DNA of 35,716 bases from Bacillota bacterium (lineage in GTDB: Bacteria; Bacillota; Clostridia; Christensenellales; Christensenellaceae). Both the position numbers and the translations under genes were made by a program. Positions 1 through 5,867 of this stretch are shown piece by piece. The number at the start of each line of letters is the position of its first letter. The first letter of the stretch is position 1. Below the pieces are notes generated by a model, which was given only the letters and a program-made list of their open reading frames with translations, ran no database searches and was not told the DNA's origin. The stretch is taken from positions 1-35,716 of the forward strand of contig JAEYKI010000016.1 in assembly GCA_023408315.1 (NCBI GenBank). Direction: 5' to 3'.

Positions 1-2
1 CA

Positions 3-422
3 TTGCAGAGAGTTGAAAATACTGGGAAAGGAAGTATAATTAAAGAAGGCGGGCCTCCAGAGGGTGCGGGGAAGGGCTGGTATAAAGCGGATGGTTCTCT
101 CAATCTGCCACCAAACTATGGGGCAGTCAAAGGTACAGAAAAAATTGTTGACTTGCAACCTGGATCCAAACTCGGCCGTTACGGTGGATACGGTAGAAAA
201 AGTGATTTTGCAACTGCTCCAGGTGCTTCTTCTGACAGTTTAGCTCTTCCGCCTACAACTACCTCTTCAATTTATCAAGAGTTTACTGTAAAAAAGCCAA
301 TTCCAGGAGTATCTCAGTCAACGGTAGCTGAATGGCCGCCAGGCAGTAAAACAGGCGGTGGGATACAATATAAGCTTCCAATGACGATTGAAGAATTATT
401 AAAACAAGGCTATATTGAATAG
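3..422 (+). CDS. C-terminal part of a polymorphic toxin with a TNT (NAD+ glycohydrolase) domain, 5' end outside window
   Basis: The reading frame is open to the left edge, so this is the C-terminal 139 or so residues of a longer protein. It carries the hallmarks of the TNT domain first known from the M. tuberculosis necrotizing toxin: a G-x-x-x-x-RYGG-Y-G core near residues 53-65, then P-G-A, an LALPP segment, an F-x-V-x-K-P-x-P-G-V strand and the closing GGGIQY motif. TNT domains hydrolyse NAD+ in a target cell and usually form the tip of secreted or contact-delivered toxins. The stop codon overlaps the ribosome binding site of the next gene, an immunity-like gene, which is the expected toxin-immunity order. 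The DNA is clearly more AT-rich than the chromosomal genes to the right, which suggests transfer. The delivery part of the protein is not in the window. Domain call is from motif memory, not a search. Confidence 0.7.
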   Translation: MQRVENTGKGSIIKEGGPPEGAGKGWYKADGSLNLPPNYGAVKGTEKIVDLQPGSKLGRYGGYGRKSDFATAPGASSDSLALPPTTTSSIYQEFTVKKPIPGVSQSTVAEWPPGSKTGGGIQYKLPMTIEELLKQGYIE

Positions 423-431
423 GAGGTACAA

Positions 432-869
432 ATGAAAAATATATTAACAACTAAAGAGTTAGAAAAACATGTCCATACATTGTATGGCCGTATAAAGCGT
501 CTTGCACAATCAGATGGAGTTTACAGAGAACTTAATGATTACTTTGATGTTGGAACCCCAAGGGGTATTGACGGAAGTTTTTGCTACTCGGATGAAAAAG
601 GATATCACTATGGAGTGAATGAACGAGGTCAACTTATAACGAATTTTACAACTCAAAGTTTGGTGGAAATAGTTTATGCTGTTATCTCAAGTGAAATCCT
701 TTGGATGGCTCATGATTATGAAAGGCAACATAGAATTATGGGAGAGGATTCTCGAAGACAGTTGTTTCAGAAAATGATGAAGTATTGGAATACAATTGGC
801 GGAGATTATGCAGAACGGGCGAAACAAGACATAAACGAAACTCTCATAAAAGCCCCATTTATTGATTAG
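432..869 (+). CDS. Imm63-like immunity protein partner of the TNT toxin
   Basis: This 145-residue cytoplasmic-looking protein has no signal peptide or membrane segment. It starts 9 bases after the toxin stop, with AGGAGG overlapping that stop, so the two are translationally linked. A G-YHYGVNERGQ-type strand in the middle, a helix with E-I-V-Y-A-V, and a later D-SRRQLFQ-x-M-x-x-x-x-x-I motif followed by a C-terminal L-x-x-x-P match my memory of the Imm63 family, found next to toxins in polymorphic toxin loci. The likely role is to bind and block the NAD+-degrading domain encoded just upstream. The family assignment is moderate; the immunity role follows mainly from position. Confidence 0.6.
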   Translation: MKNILTTKELEKHVHTLYGRIKRLAQSDGVYRELNDYFDVGTPRGIDGSFCYSDEKGYHYGVNERGQLITNFTTQSLVEIVYAVISSEILWMAHDYERQHRIMGEDSRRQLFQKMMKYWNTIGGDYAERAKQDINETLIKAPFID

Positions 870-916
870 AAATCGCAAAGCTACAACCAAGCCGGTGTCC
901 ATAATAAAAAGATTGT

Positions 917-962
917 CATCCGCATGCGGTTCCTGTATGAACCGCACGTGGATGCTTTTTTG
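917..962 (+). terminator. Rho-independent terminator of the toxin-immunity pair
   Basis: A long hairpin with arms around GCGGTTC and GAACCGC, extended outward to CATCC/GGATG with a couple of mismatches, and loop CTGTAT, is followed by six T. It lies 48 bases after the immunity gene. Confidence 0.75.
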
Positions 963-1025
963 TTTATTGGGAGCACTAAAAAAGTAAGGCCGTGGCGGAG
1001 CCGACTGCCGTCGAGAGATATGCAG

Positions 1026-2171
1026 TCAGTCCCTTTGGTTTGCGTAGTACTGCTTGTCTTTGTACATAAGGGAATCCAGGTGGCTGATGAAAGCCTGCAC
1101 GGAGGGGTAGGCGTCGGAGTCGTAAACGTCGAAGCCCAGGCTGAGGTTGATATCATAGGGCAGAGAGCTGAGTGAATTGAACGAGTCCACGCTTGCGCGC
1201 AGGCGGCCGATTGCCCGCTGGAGGTCGTCCTTATCCCGCACAGTGGCCAGCACGATGAATTCGTCCCCGCCGTAGCGGGCTATAAAATCGTTTTTGCGGA
1301 AAGTTCTTTTTAGGATGCCGGCCGTATGTTGCAGGGCGTCGTCCCCCGCGCTGTGGCCGTAGCAATCGTTAATCATTTTGAATGAATTGAGATCCAGCAT
1401 AATGCCCGCGAGCTTGAAGCCTGCGTCCTGGCTGATGGGAAATTTAAGGTAATGGTCCAACTGGCGGCGGTTATATACGCCGGTTAAATAATCGCGGTAG
1501 AGCTGGTTGTTCTGGATATTGATGAAAACGATGAGTATAGACAGCGCCACGCAGGGCCAGACAAGCGAAAATCCGTAAAATATGGTTTGCAGCGCTCCTC
1601 CGGCAGTGGGCGGAAGCAAAAAGAGAAGAAGCGTAATGTATTCGCGCCTGGCCACTTTTTTGCAGTTGCGCAGGATAAAAGCTACGCTATAGAGCACATA
1701 GAATAAAGCGCACAGGCAAACGTAAATAAATCCGGGGCCGCGGTGGTATATGTTTTGGGCATCGTAATAAAACAAAAAGCCGTTCGCATAGCTGAGCACA
1801 CTGAGCGCCGCTATAGCAAAGGCGGGGATGAGCAAGATGGGCGTGAGCTTTTTAAGGCGGACTTCGTCTCTGATGATATGATAATCCACATAAAAATACC
1901 ACATAACGCACATGGCGGGATTTAAAATAAAATAGAGCACACCGACTACGGAACAGGCAATGTGGACGAAGGAGCCGGGCTGGCCTCCCAGCAGATACAT
2001 AATAATATCCAGCGCCATAATGAGCGCATTGAAAAATATGAAGAGCCCAAACAGTTTGCTATCTGTAGACAGGGTTTGGGCATGCCTGCGCATGTTGAAG
2101 AAAATAATGGTAAGCACGGCAAGCGCAAATACATTGATGGTTATGTTTAAATACGCGTCTATGTGGGCCAC
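1026..2171 (-). CDS. Membrane-bound diguanylate cyclase (GGDEF), first of a paralogous pair
   Basis: The product makes cyclic di-GMP from two GTP. The first 220 residues hold about six or seven hydrophobic segments and form a membrane sensor; no known sensory domain is recognised. The catalytic domain opens with DYLTGVYNRR (about 227-236), keeps the substrate-site DLNSFKxIND (260-269), and has an intact GGDEF at 301-305. An RxxD inhibitory site (R292, D295) sits exactly five residues before it, so product inhibition is expected. The boundary given uses a GTG start. An AGAAGGTG Shine-Dalgarno lies over that GTG and fits better an ATA codon three codons further in (2160-2162), where homology with the neighbour begins. 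There is no EAL domain. The neighbour at 2266 is a paralogue of the same length. Confidence 0.9.
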   Translation of the reverse strand: MAHIDAYLNITINVFALAVLTIIFFNMRRHAQTLSTDSKLFGLFIFFNALIMALDIIMYLLGGQPGSFVHIACSVVGVLYFILNPAMCVMWYFYVDYHIIRDEVRLKKLTPILLIPAFAIAALSVLSYANGFLFYYDAQNIYHRGPGFIYVCLCALFYVLYSVAFILRNCKKVARREYITLLLFLLPPTAGGALQTIFYGFSLVWPCVALSILIVFINIQNNQLYRDYLTGVYNRRQLDHYLKFPISQDAGFKLAGIMLDLNSFKMINDCYGHSAGDDALQHTAGILKRTFRKNDFIARYGGDEFIVLATVRDKDDLQRAIGRLRASVDSFNSLSSLPYDINLSLGFDVYDSDAYPSVQAFISHLDSLMYKDKQYYANQRD

Positions 2172-2237
2172 CTTCTTTATGATGTATACAGCGTACGTGC
2201 TCCGGGCCGGCGCAAAACGTATATTTCCGCTGGTTGT

Positions 2238-2266
2238 ATTGTATCACACTGGTTCAATAAAATCTT
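2238..2266 (-). promoter_or_regulatory. Promoter of the first diguanylate cyclase gene
   Basis: On the minus strand an AAGATT element (2261-2266) is followed after 17 bases by an extended -10, TGATACAAT (2238-2246). The other diguanylate cyclase has the same two elements at the same spacing (3482-3510), which supports the call. The -35 box is far from the TTGACA consensus. The predicted leader is about 60-70 bases. Confidence 0.5.
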
Positions 2267-3411
2267 TAGTGTGCAGATGTTTTGTGCATCTGCTTATCCT
2301 TATACATCAGCGCATCCAGATGGCTGATGAAACTCTGCATGGACGAATGGGACGCCGGGTCGAAAACGGCAAAGCCGATGCTGAGGCTGATGGAATAAGG
2401 CAGGGAACTGAGCGCATTGAACGAATCCACATTGGCGCGCAGGCGGCCGATTGCCCGCTGGAGGTCGTCCTTGTCCCGCACGGTGGCCAGCACGATGAAT
2501 TCGTCTCCGCCGTAACGGGCTATGAAATCGTTTTTGCGGAATGTTCTTTTAAGGATGCCGGCCGTGTGTTGCAGGGCGTCGTCCCCCGCGCTGTGGCCGT
2601 AGCGGTCGTTAATCATTTTGAATGAGTTGAGGTCCAGCATGATGCCCGCAAGCAGTGAATCCGGGCCATGGCTGATGGGAAACTGCATATAACGGTCCAA
2701 CTGGCGGCGGTTGAACACGCCGGTCAGGTAATCGCGGTAGAGCTGGTCGTTCTGGATGTTGATGAAGATGATGAGTATGGAGAGTGTGACGCCCGGCCAG
2801 ATGAGAGAGAAACCGTAAAATATCGTTTGGAGCACGCCGCCGATTACCGGAGGGAACGCAAAAATAAGGACAGGAGCAAACGAAGCCTTGGGCATGCGTT
2901 TTTGATGGTACAGCGCAAAGCAGAGGGTGTATACGATATAAAAGAAAGCAATGGAGGCCATGACCAGAAAGCCGCTGCCGCGATGGTACACGTTTGCATC
3001 GTCTATATAGAACAGGAAGCCGTTGAAAATGCTTGTGACAGATAAAACCGCGCTTGCGATAGCTGGAAGCAGCATGGGAAGAATGATTTTTTTAAGGCGC
3101 TCCACACTTCTGAAGATGTGGTAATCTATATAAAAATACCAGAGGGCGCAGAGCATTGGGTTTAAAATATAATAGGCGGCGGTATCCGCCAGGTATGCCT
3201 GCCTGAACGCGAAGCCCGTTTTGCCATCCAGCAGGAACATCCCGATATCCAGAACGCAGATCAGGGCGTCTGTGACAATGAGCGACCAGAAAAGCCTGTA
3301 GTCCGGCAGATATGATTTGCCGCCGCGGCGGAAGTTAAGATAGATGACCAGCAGTATGGCCAATGCAAAAGAATCGATGGCAACGTTCAGCAATGCGTTT
3401 ATTCTGAGCAC
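2266..3411 (-). CDS. Membrane-bound diguanylate cyclase (GGDEF), second paralogue
   Basis: Same architecture as the gene at 1026: an N-terminal multi-pass membrane region of about 220 residues, then a GGDEF domain starting at DYLTGVFNRR, with intact RKND inhibitory site and GGDEF. From the GTG start both proteins are 381 residues long. The GGDEF halves are almost identical in protein and DNA, while the membrane halves differ clearly; the sensed signal is therefore probably different but the output the same. The long open frame continues upstream to 3693, but that stretch runs through two hairpins and the promoter and is not coding. As in the paralogue, an AGAAGGTG ribosome binding site covers the GTG and stands six bases before an ATA codon (3400-3402) where homology starts. 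Start is therefore uncertain by three codons. Confidence 0.9.
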   Translation of the reverse strand: MLRINALLNVAIDSFALAILLVIYLNFRRGGKSYLPDYRLFWSLIVTDALICVLDIGMFLLDGKTGFAFRQAYLADTAAYYILNPMLCALWYFYIDYHIFRSVERLKKIILPMLLPAIASAVLSVTSIFNGFLFYIDDANVYHRGSGFLVMASIAFFYIVYTLCFALYHQKRMPKASFAPVLIFAFPPVIGGVLQTIFYGFSLIWPGVTLSILIIFINIQNDQLYRDYLTGVFNRRQLDRYMQFPISHGPDSLLAGIMLDLNSFKMINDRYGHSAGDDALQHTAGILKRTFRKNDFIARYGGDEFIVLATVRDKDDLQRAIGRLRANVDSFNALSSLPYSISLSIGFAVFDPASHSSMQSFISHLDALMYKDKQMHKTSAH

Positions 3412-3481
3412 CTTCTTTTCCGTTTTGTGGACCCGTGACCCCCAAAAAAGGTTTATACAGCCAGCTTTTCCGTACATGGAG

Positions 3482-3510
3482 ATTGTATCATAGCCCGCAA
3501 AAAAAATCTT
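3482..3510 (-). promoter_or_regulatory. Promoter of the second diguanylate cyclase gene
   Basis: AAGATT (3505-3510) and TGATACAAT (3482-3490), read on the minus strand, are 17 bases apart, as in front of the paralogue at 1026. The identical boxes with unrelated sequence between them argue for a shared promoter type rather than chance. Confidence 0.5.
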
Positions 3511-3566
3511 GTTTTTTTTATATTTATTGCATGGGCTTGCAAAAGAAATAGAAAAATAAGGAAAAA

Positions 3567-3592
3567 TATACCGACCAAAATTGGCCGGTATA
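3567..3592 (-). terminator. Second hairpin of a tandem terminator
   Basis: A near-perfect dyad, ATACCGGCCAA against TTGGTCGGTAT on the minus strand, is followed by a T-rich stretch. It backs up the terminator at 3595 and separates the Pepco-like gene from the cyclase promoter. Confidence 0.5.
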
Positions 3593-3594
3593 AA

Positions 3595-3622
3595 AAAGGC
3601 TCCCCGAAAGGGAACCATAAAA
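3595..3622 (-). terminator. Rho-independent terminator of the Pepco-like gene
   Basis: On the minus strand GGTTCCC pairs with GGGAGCC across a short TTTCG loop, followed by TTTTTT. The hairpin lies 13 bases after the stop of the gene at 3635. Confidence 0.7.
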
Positions 3623-3634
3623 ATCGGATTGCGG

Positions 3635-4027
3635 TTATTCCTGAGGCGGTTTTTTTGTGAACGATAGTTTGATACTTGTTTCCGCGCCGGCATTCAGGCT
3701 GAAAATTTCCAGCAGGCCTATTTTACCTTCTGCGTTGACGCCTACGGAAAAATCCATTTGGTTCAGTTCGTACTTTTTTGTTTCGCCAATATCTTCCAGC
3801 GCGCTGCATACCGTGCGGCAGATGCGGGTGAGGTCCTGCTGGAAAACATCTGAGAGGACAAAGCCCTTGTGGAGTTTATCTGTATCTTCTTCTGATTTGC
3901 CGTGCTCGATAGATTTGGGTTCCAGCCCATCCAACTCAAATTTGGGCACGCGCATGGAAAGCTCCGCCTGGTATTCTCCGGGTTTTGAAGGCGCAATGAT
4001 AGGTATAAAATATTGTTTTTCGCTCAT
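3635..4027 (-). CDS. Small protein with a Pepco-like C-terminal domain, function unknown
   Basis: The product has 130 residues, is soluble, and has no signal peptide. The C-terminal half contains a YELNQMDFSVGVNAEGKIGL segment followed by a strand ending in SIKLSFTKKP. This resembles the Pepco/Trypco type of small domains that occur in conflict-system (NLR-like, protease-linked) proteins, where a 'L-x-x-I-x-x-x-L-x-V-x-A-x-G-K-I-G-L' strand pair is typical. The first half has a predicted helix (QQDLTRICRTVCSALEDIG). There is no partner effector next to it: it is monocistronic, with a terminator at 3595 and the AT-rich control region upstream. The Pepco link is from motif resemblance and could be wrong; otherwise the protein is unassigned. 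Confidence 0.6.
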   Translation of the reverse strand: MSEKQYFIPIIAPSKPGEYQAELSMRVPKFELDGLEPKSIEHGKSEEDTDKLHKGFVLSDVFQQDLTRICRTVCSALEDIGETKKYELNQMDFSVGVNAEGKIGLLEIFSLNAGAETSIKLSFTKKPPQE

Positions 4028-4139
4028 GTTATTTTACGACCTTTCATCAAGATTTTATTAATTATACCATATTATGAATTAAATTACAAATAAGCTGATT
4101 GGAACGCTAAATGCGGGCGATGCCGATTGATATAAAAAA

Positions 4140-4221
4140 ATACCCTTTATCGTAAAAATTAATGATAACTGAAGGGTAATATGTGATACAATGCAGCCAT
4201 AAGCATTACGATTAATCTTAA
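4140..4221 (+). promoter_or_regulatory. Promoter module A: extended -10 flanked by two dyad operators
   Basis: Upstream dyad 4140-4155 (TACC-CTTTAT-CGTA, one half-site altered), conserved TGATAACTG, extended -10 TGATACAAT (4184-4192, -10 hexamer at 4187-4192), then downstream dyad TTACG-ATTAAT-CTTAA (4206-4221). Dyad centres are about 66 bases apart. It is the most diverged of three copies and reads into the peptidoglycan-binding mini-protein gene. Confidence 0.6.
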
Positions 4222-4514
4222 TGAATGAAAGGAGAAAAAAGAATGGCTATAGCAGTGAACCAATACTGGACGACTGGCCAGAAAAAAAGCTCCAGAAGTT
4301 GATGAACCAATTTGGATTCAGGGACGACAGAGGAAACGCACTTGCGGAGGACGGCATTATGGGACCTAAATCCACACAGGCGCTGAAGAAAACGAACGAT
4401 TACCAGCAGCAACTTGTTCAGCCGGACATTGGAGTAAAGGAGTGGCAGGAGCAACTGAACGACTGGGGGTATAAGGACGCGGGCGTAATCAGCGGTTCCA
4501 GCATGGGCGGCTGA
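4221..4514 (+). CDS. Peptidoglycan-binding-like mini-protein, 5' part probably frameshifted
   Basis: Residues from about 23 on look like a peptidoglycan-binding (PG_binding_1) fold: L-x-x-L-M-x-x-F-G-F-R-D, then EDGIMGPKSTQALKK, then a second W-x-x-x-L-x-x-W-G-Y-x-D repeat. The ATG at 4221 has no ribosome binding site and lies inside an operator dyad. A much better start is ATG 4243, with AAAGGAG eight bases upstream, but its frame (MAIAVNQYWTTGQKK...) stops after 19 codons. The two frames join at a run of seven A (4282-4288): a -1 shift or one extra A would give a continuous protein of about 90 residues. Either this is a slippage gene, a recent lesion, or a sequencing slip in the homopolymer. 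The gene follows promoter module A, upstream of the phage cassette. It may be a small wall-binding or lysis accessory protein; the function is inferred from the fold only. Confidence 0.55.
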   Translation: MNERRKKNGYSSEPILDDWPEKKLQKLMNQFGFRDDRGNALAEDGIMGPKSTQALKKTNDYQQQLVQPDIGVKEWQEQLNDWGYKDAGVISGSSMGG

Positions 4515-4640
4515 TGCGCAGCGAGATGCAGGCGCCGGATTTAAGCACAATAGTAACAATGTGAGACGTATACTTTTGGTTTCAGTAAATGGCAGAAACG
4601 TCTATAACGATTACCAGAATTAATAACGATTTATTGATTT

Positions 4641-4671
4641 AAGTAATGAGCTTCATTGAAGCTCATTACTT
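4641..4671. repeat. Perfect 15-bp inverted repeat
   Basis: AAGTAATGAGCTTCA, a single T, then its exact complement. It lies in the 270-base gap between the mini-protein gene and the lipoprotein gene. No T-run follows on either strand, so it is not a standard terminator. The rest of 4515-4784 is AT-rich with no gene that I can support. Confidence 0.7.
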
Positions 4672-4784
4672 AATAATGGACATAAAAGCAATAGTACATC
4701 AGAAATTGATTGTGGTACAAATATGATATATAATAAAAAGCATATTTAATTTGAAGTGTTTTAAGCAAACGTTTTAGGAGAAAA

Positions 4785-4964
4785 ATGAAAAAATTCTTTG
4801 TTATTACGTTAATTTGTGCTTTATTGCTTGCTTTATTTGGCTGCTCATTTAAAGTATACAAGTGCTTTGATGATAATGGTGAAAAAGGGATAGTACTTGA
4901 TGTTGACAGTGATGTTGCGGAATACCTGCTTAATACTGTTGAAGAGGTTGCATTGCCAGGATGA
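4785..4964 (+). CDS. Small lipoprotein, 59 residues
   Basis: ATG preceded by TAGGAG at four bases. The product begins with a short positive N-terminus and a hydrophobic stretch (KKFFVITLICALLLALFGC), ending in an LFGC lipobox, so Cys20 should be lipidated. The mature part is only about 40 residues, acidic (VLDVDSDVAEYLL), with one further cysteine (KC). It lies between operator-controlled promoters A and B and a good terminator follows at 5001, so it is probably a single-gene unit or part of the module A transcript. Small lipoproteins next to phage control regions can act in superinfection exclusion; that role is only a guess here. Confidence 0.75.
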   Translation: MKKFFVITLICALLLALFGCSFKVYKCFDDNGEKGIVLDVDSDVAEYLLNTVEEVALPG

Positions 4965-5000
4965 TATCAGCTTAGAAAAAAATAGGCAAACAGATCACCA

Positions 5001-5044
5001 CCCCAATGAGGCTCATCTTTGAGCTACATAGGGGCATTTTTTTT
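5001..5044 (+). terminator. Rho-independent terminator after the small lipoprotein gene
   Basis: Nested arms CCCC/GGGG, ATG/CAT and GCTCA/TGAGC around a TCTT loop, followed by eight T (5037-5044). Confidence 0.75.
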
Positions 5045-5132
5045 GTTGAGAGTCCTAATCAGGGGAACAGCGAAGCATTGGCGCGGTTAGATACTATTAT
5101 TATAAAGTATATAGTAAATATTGTAAAGAAAG

Positions 5133-5163
5133 AGGCCGCATAAAAGGAACGGCTGTTTTTTTA
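5133..5163 (+). terminator. Possible weak terminator upstream of promoter B
   Basis: GCCG and CGGC with an 11-base loop are followed by a run of seven T. The stem is short, so this is tentative. The stretch 5045-5132 before it shows no gene or other signal that I can support. Confidence 0.3.
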
Positions 5164-5171
5164 TTTAAAAA

Positions 5172-5255
5172 TTACGCTTTTTCGTAAAAGTTGGTGATAA
5201 CTGCGAGGCAAGGTATGATATAATGCAGACATGGTTGGGTTACGTTTAATCGTAA
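5172..5255 (+). promoter_or_regulatory. Promoter module B: extended -10 flanked by two perfect dyad operators
   Basis: Upstream dyad TTACG-CTTTTT-CGTAA (5172-5187), conserved GTTGGTGATAACTGCGAGGC, extended -10 TGATATAAT (5216-5224, hexamer 5219-5224), downstream dyad TTACG-TTTAAT-CGTAA (5240-5255) just past the expected start of transcription. Both dyads are exact. The downstream stretch to 5360 holds no gene with a ribosome binding site. An ATG at the likely +1 (5231) opens a 20-codon frame to 5293, which could be a leaderless leader peptide. Confidence 0.65.
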
Positions 5256-5367
5256 ATTTACATGAAAGGGTTAGAGTGAAGATTTTTAGATAAATATTAT
5301 AAAATAAAGAATTGTTCTTTTAATATTAAAATGTGGGACGAGGAGACAATTTTAAATAGACAAAAAA

Positions 5368-5452
5368 ATACGTGTTTTCGTAAAAGTTGGTGATAACTGC
5401 GAGGCAAGGTGTGATATAATGCAGGCATGATAAAAATTACCCTTTATCGTAT
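5368..5452 (+). promoter_or_regulatory. Promoter module C: dyad-flanked promoter of the phage cassette
   Basis: Upstream dyad ATACG-TGTTTT-CGTAA (5368-5383), a core nearly identical to module B, extended -10 TGATATAAT (5412-5420), downstream dyad TTACC-CTTTAT-CGTAT (5437-5452). It is the last promoter before the structural genes that start at 5565 and probably drives them. As in module B, an ATG (5427) lies at the expected +1 and opens an 18-codon frame to 5483. Confidence 0.65.
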
Positions 5453-5503
5453 ATTCAAAAATCAGGGAAGGGTGGTAATTTAAAAGGTTTTGGTAAAAAA
5501 CAT

Positions 5504-5556
5504 GGTTTTCTTTACGGGCGCGCTTTCTTTTTTAAAGGAAAGGGTGCAAAAAAAGG
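5504..5556. repeat. AAAAGAAAA-type palindrome, copy 1
   Basis: Imperfect palindrome with arms around GCGCTTTCTTT and AAAGGAAAGGGTGC. It lies directly before the ribosome binding site of the first phage gene and belongs to a family of six such elements in the window. Confidence 0.5.
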
Positions 5557-5564
5557 GAGGTAAC

Positions 5565-5867
5565 ATGGAGATTGCAAGTTTAATTGGGATGCTGGCGGCG
5601 TTTTTCGCGGGGGCGTATGTGCGCCAACCGGTCCACCCCAAAATGCCGCAGACATTTTGGGGACCCCGGCGTTCTGGGGACGGACCCCGTTGTGGCTTGC
5701 GGGCCGGGGAGCCTGGAAGCGGGGAGGCCGGTTCTATTACCCAGGAGCCGGTTTCCCGGGCCTCCGCGGAGGCGGAGGCGGAGCGCCGAAAGCGGGAGGA
5801 GGACCGCATTGCGCAGTTGCAGAACATGCTGAACTACATTGGGAGGGGAAGCGCGAATGAAGATTAG
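5565..5867 (+). CDS. Small phage protein with N-terminal membrane segment, first gene of the cassette
   Basis: The start at 5565 is set by GGGAGG five bases upstream; the longer open frame to 5490 runs through a palindromic repeat. The 100-residue product begins with a hydrophobic helix (IASLIGMLAAFFAGAYV), then a Pro/Gly/Arg-rich linker, and ends with a charged helix (ASAEAEAERRKREEDRIAQL) that could form a coiled coil. Its end overlaps the portal start by 11 bases, so the two are translated together. In most phages of this order the gene before the portal is a terminase subunit; this protein is far too small for the large subunit and lacks any ATPase motif. Function unknown. Confidence 0.7.
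   Translation: MEIASLIGMLAAFFAGAYVRQPVHPKMPQTFWGPRRSGDGPRCGLRAGEPGSGEAGSITQEPVSRASAEAEAERRKREEDRIAQLQNMLNYIGRGSANED

Noticed and set aside
3412..3693. N-terminal extension of the second cyclase (start at 3693)
   Set aside because: The stretch runs through two terminator hairpins and the promoter, and the paralogue has no matching residues.
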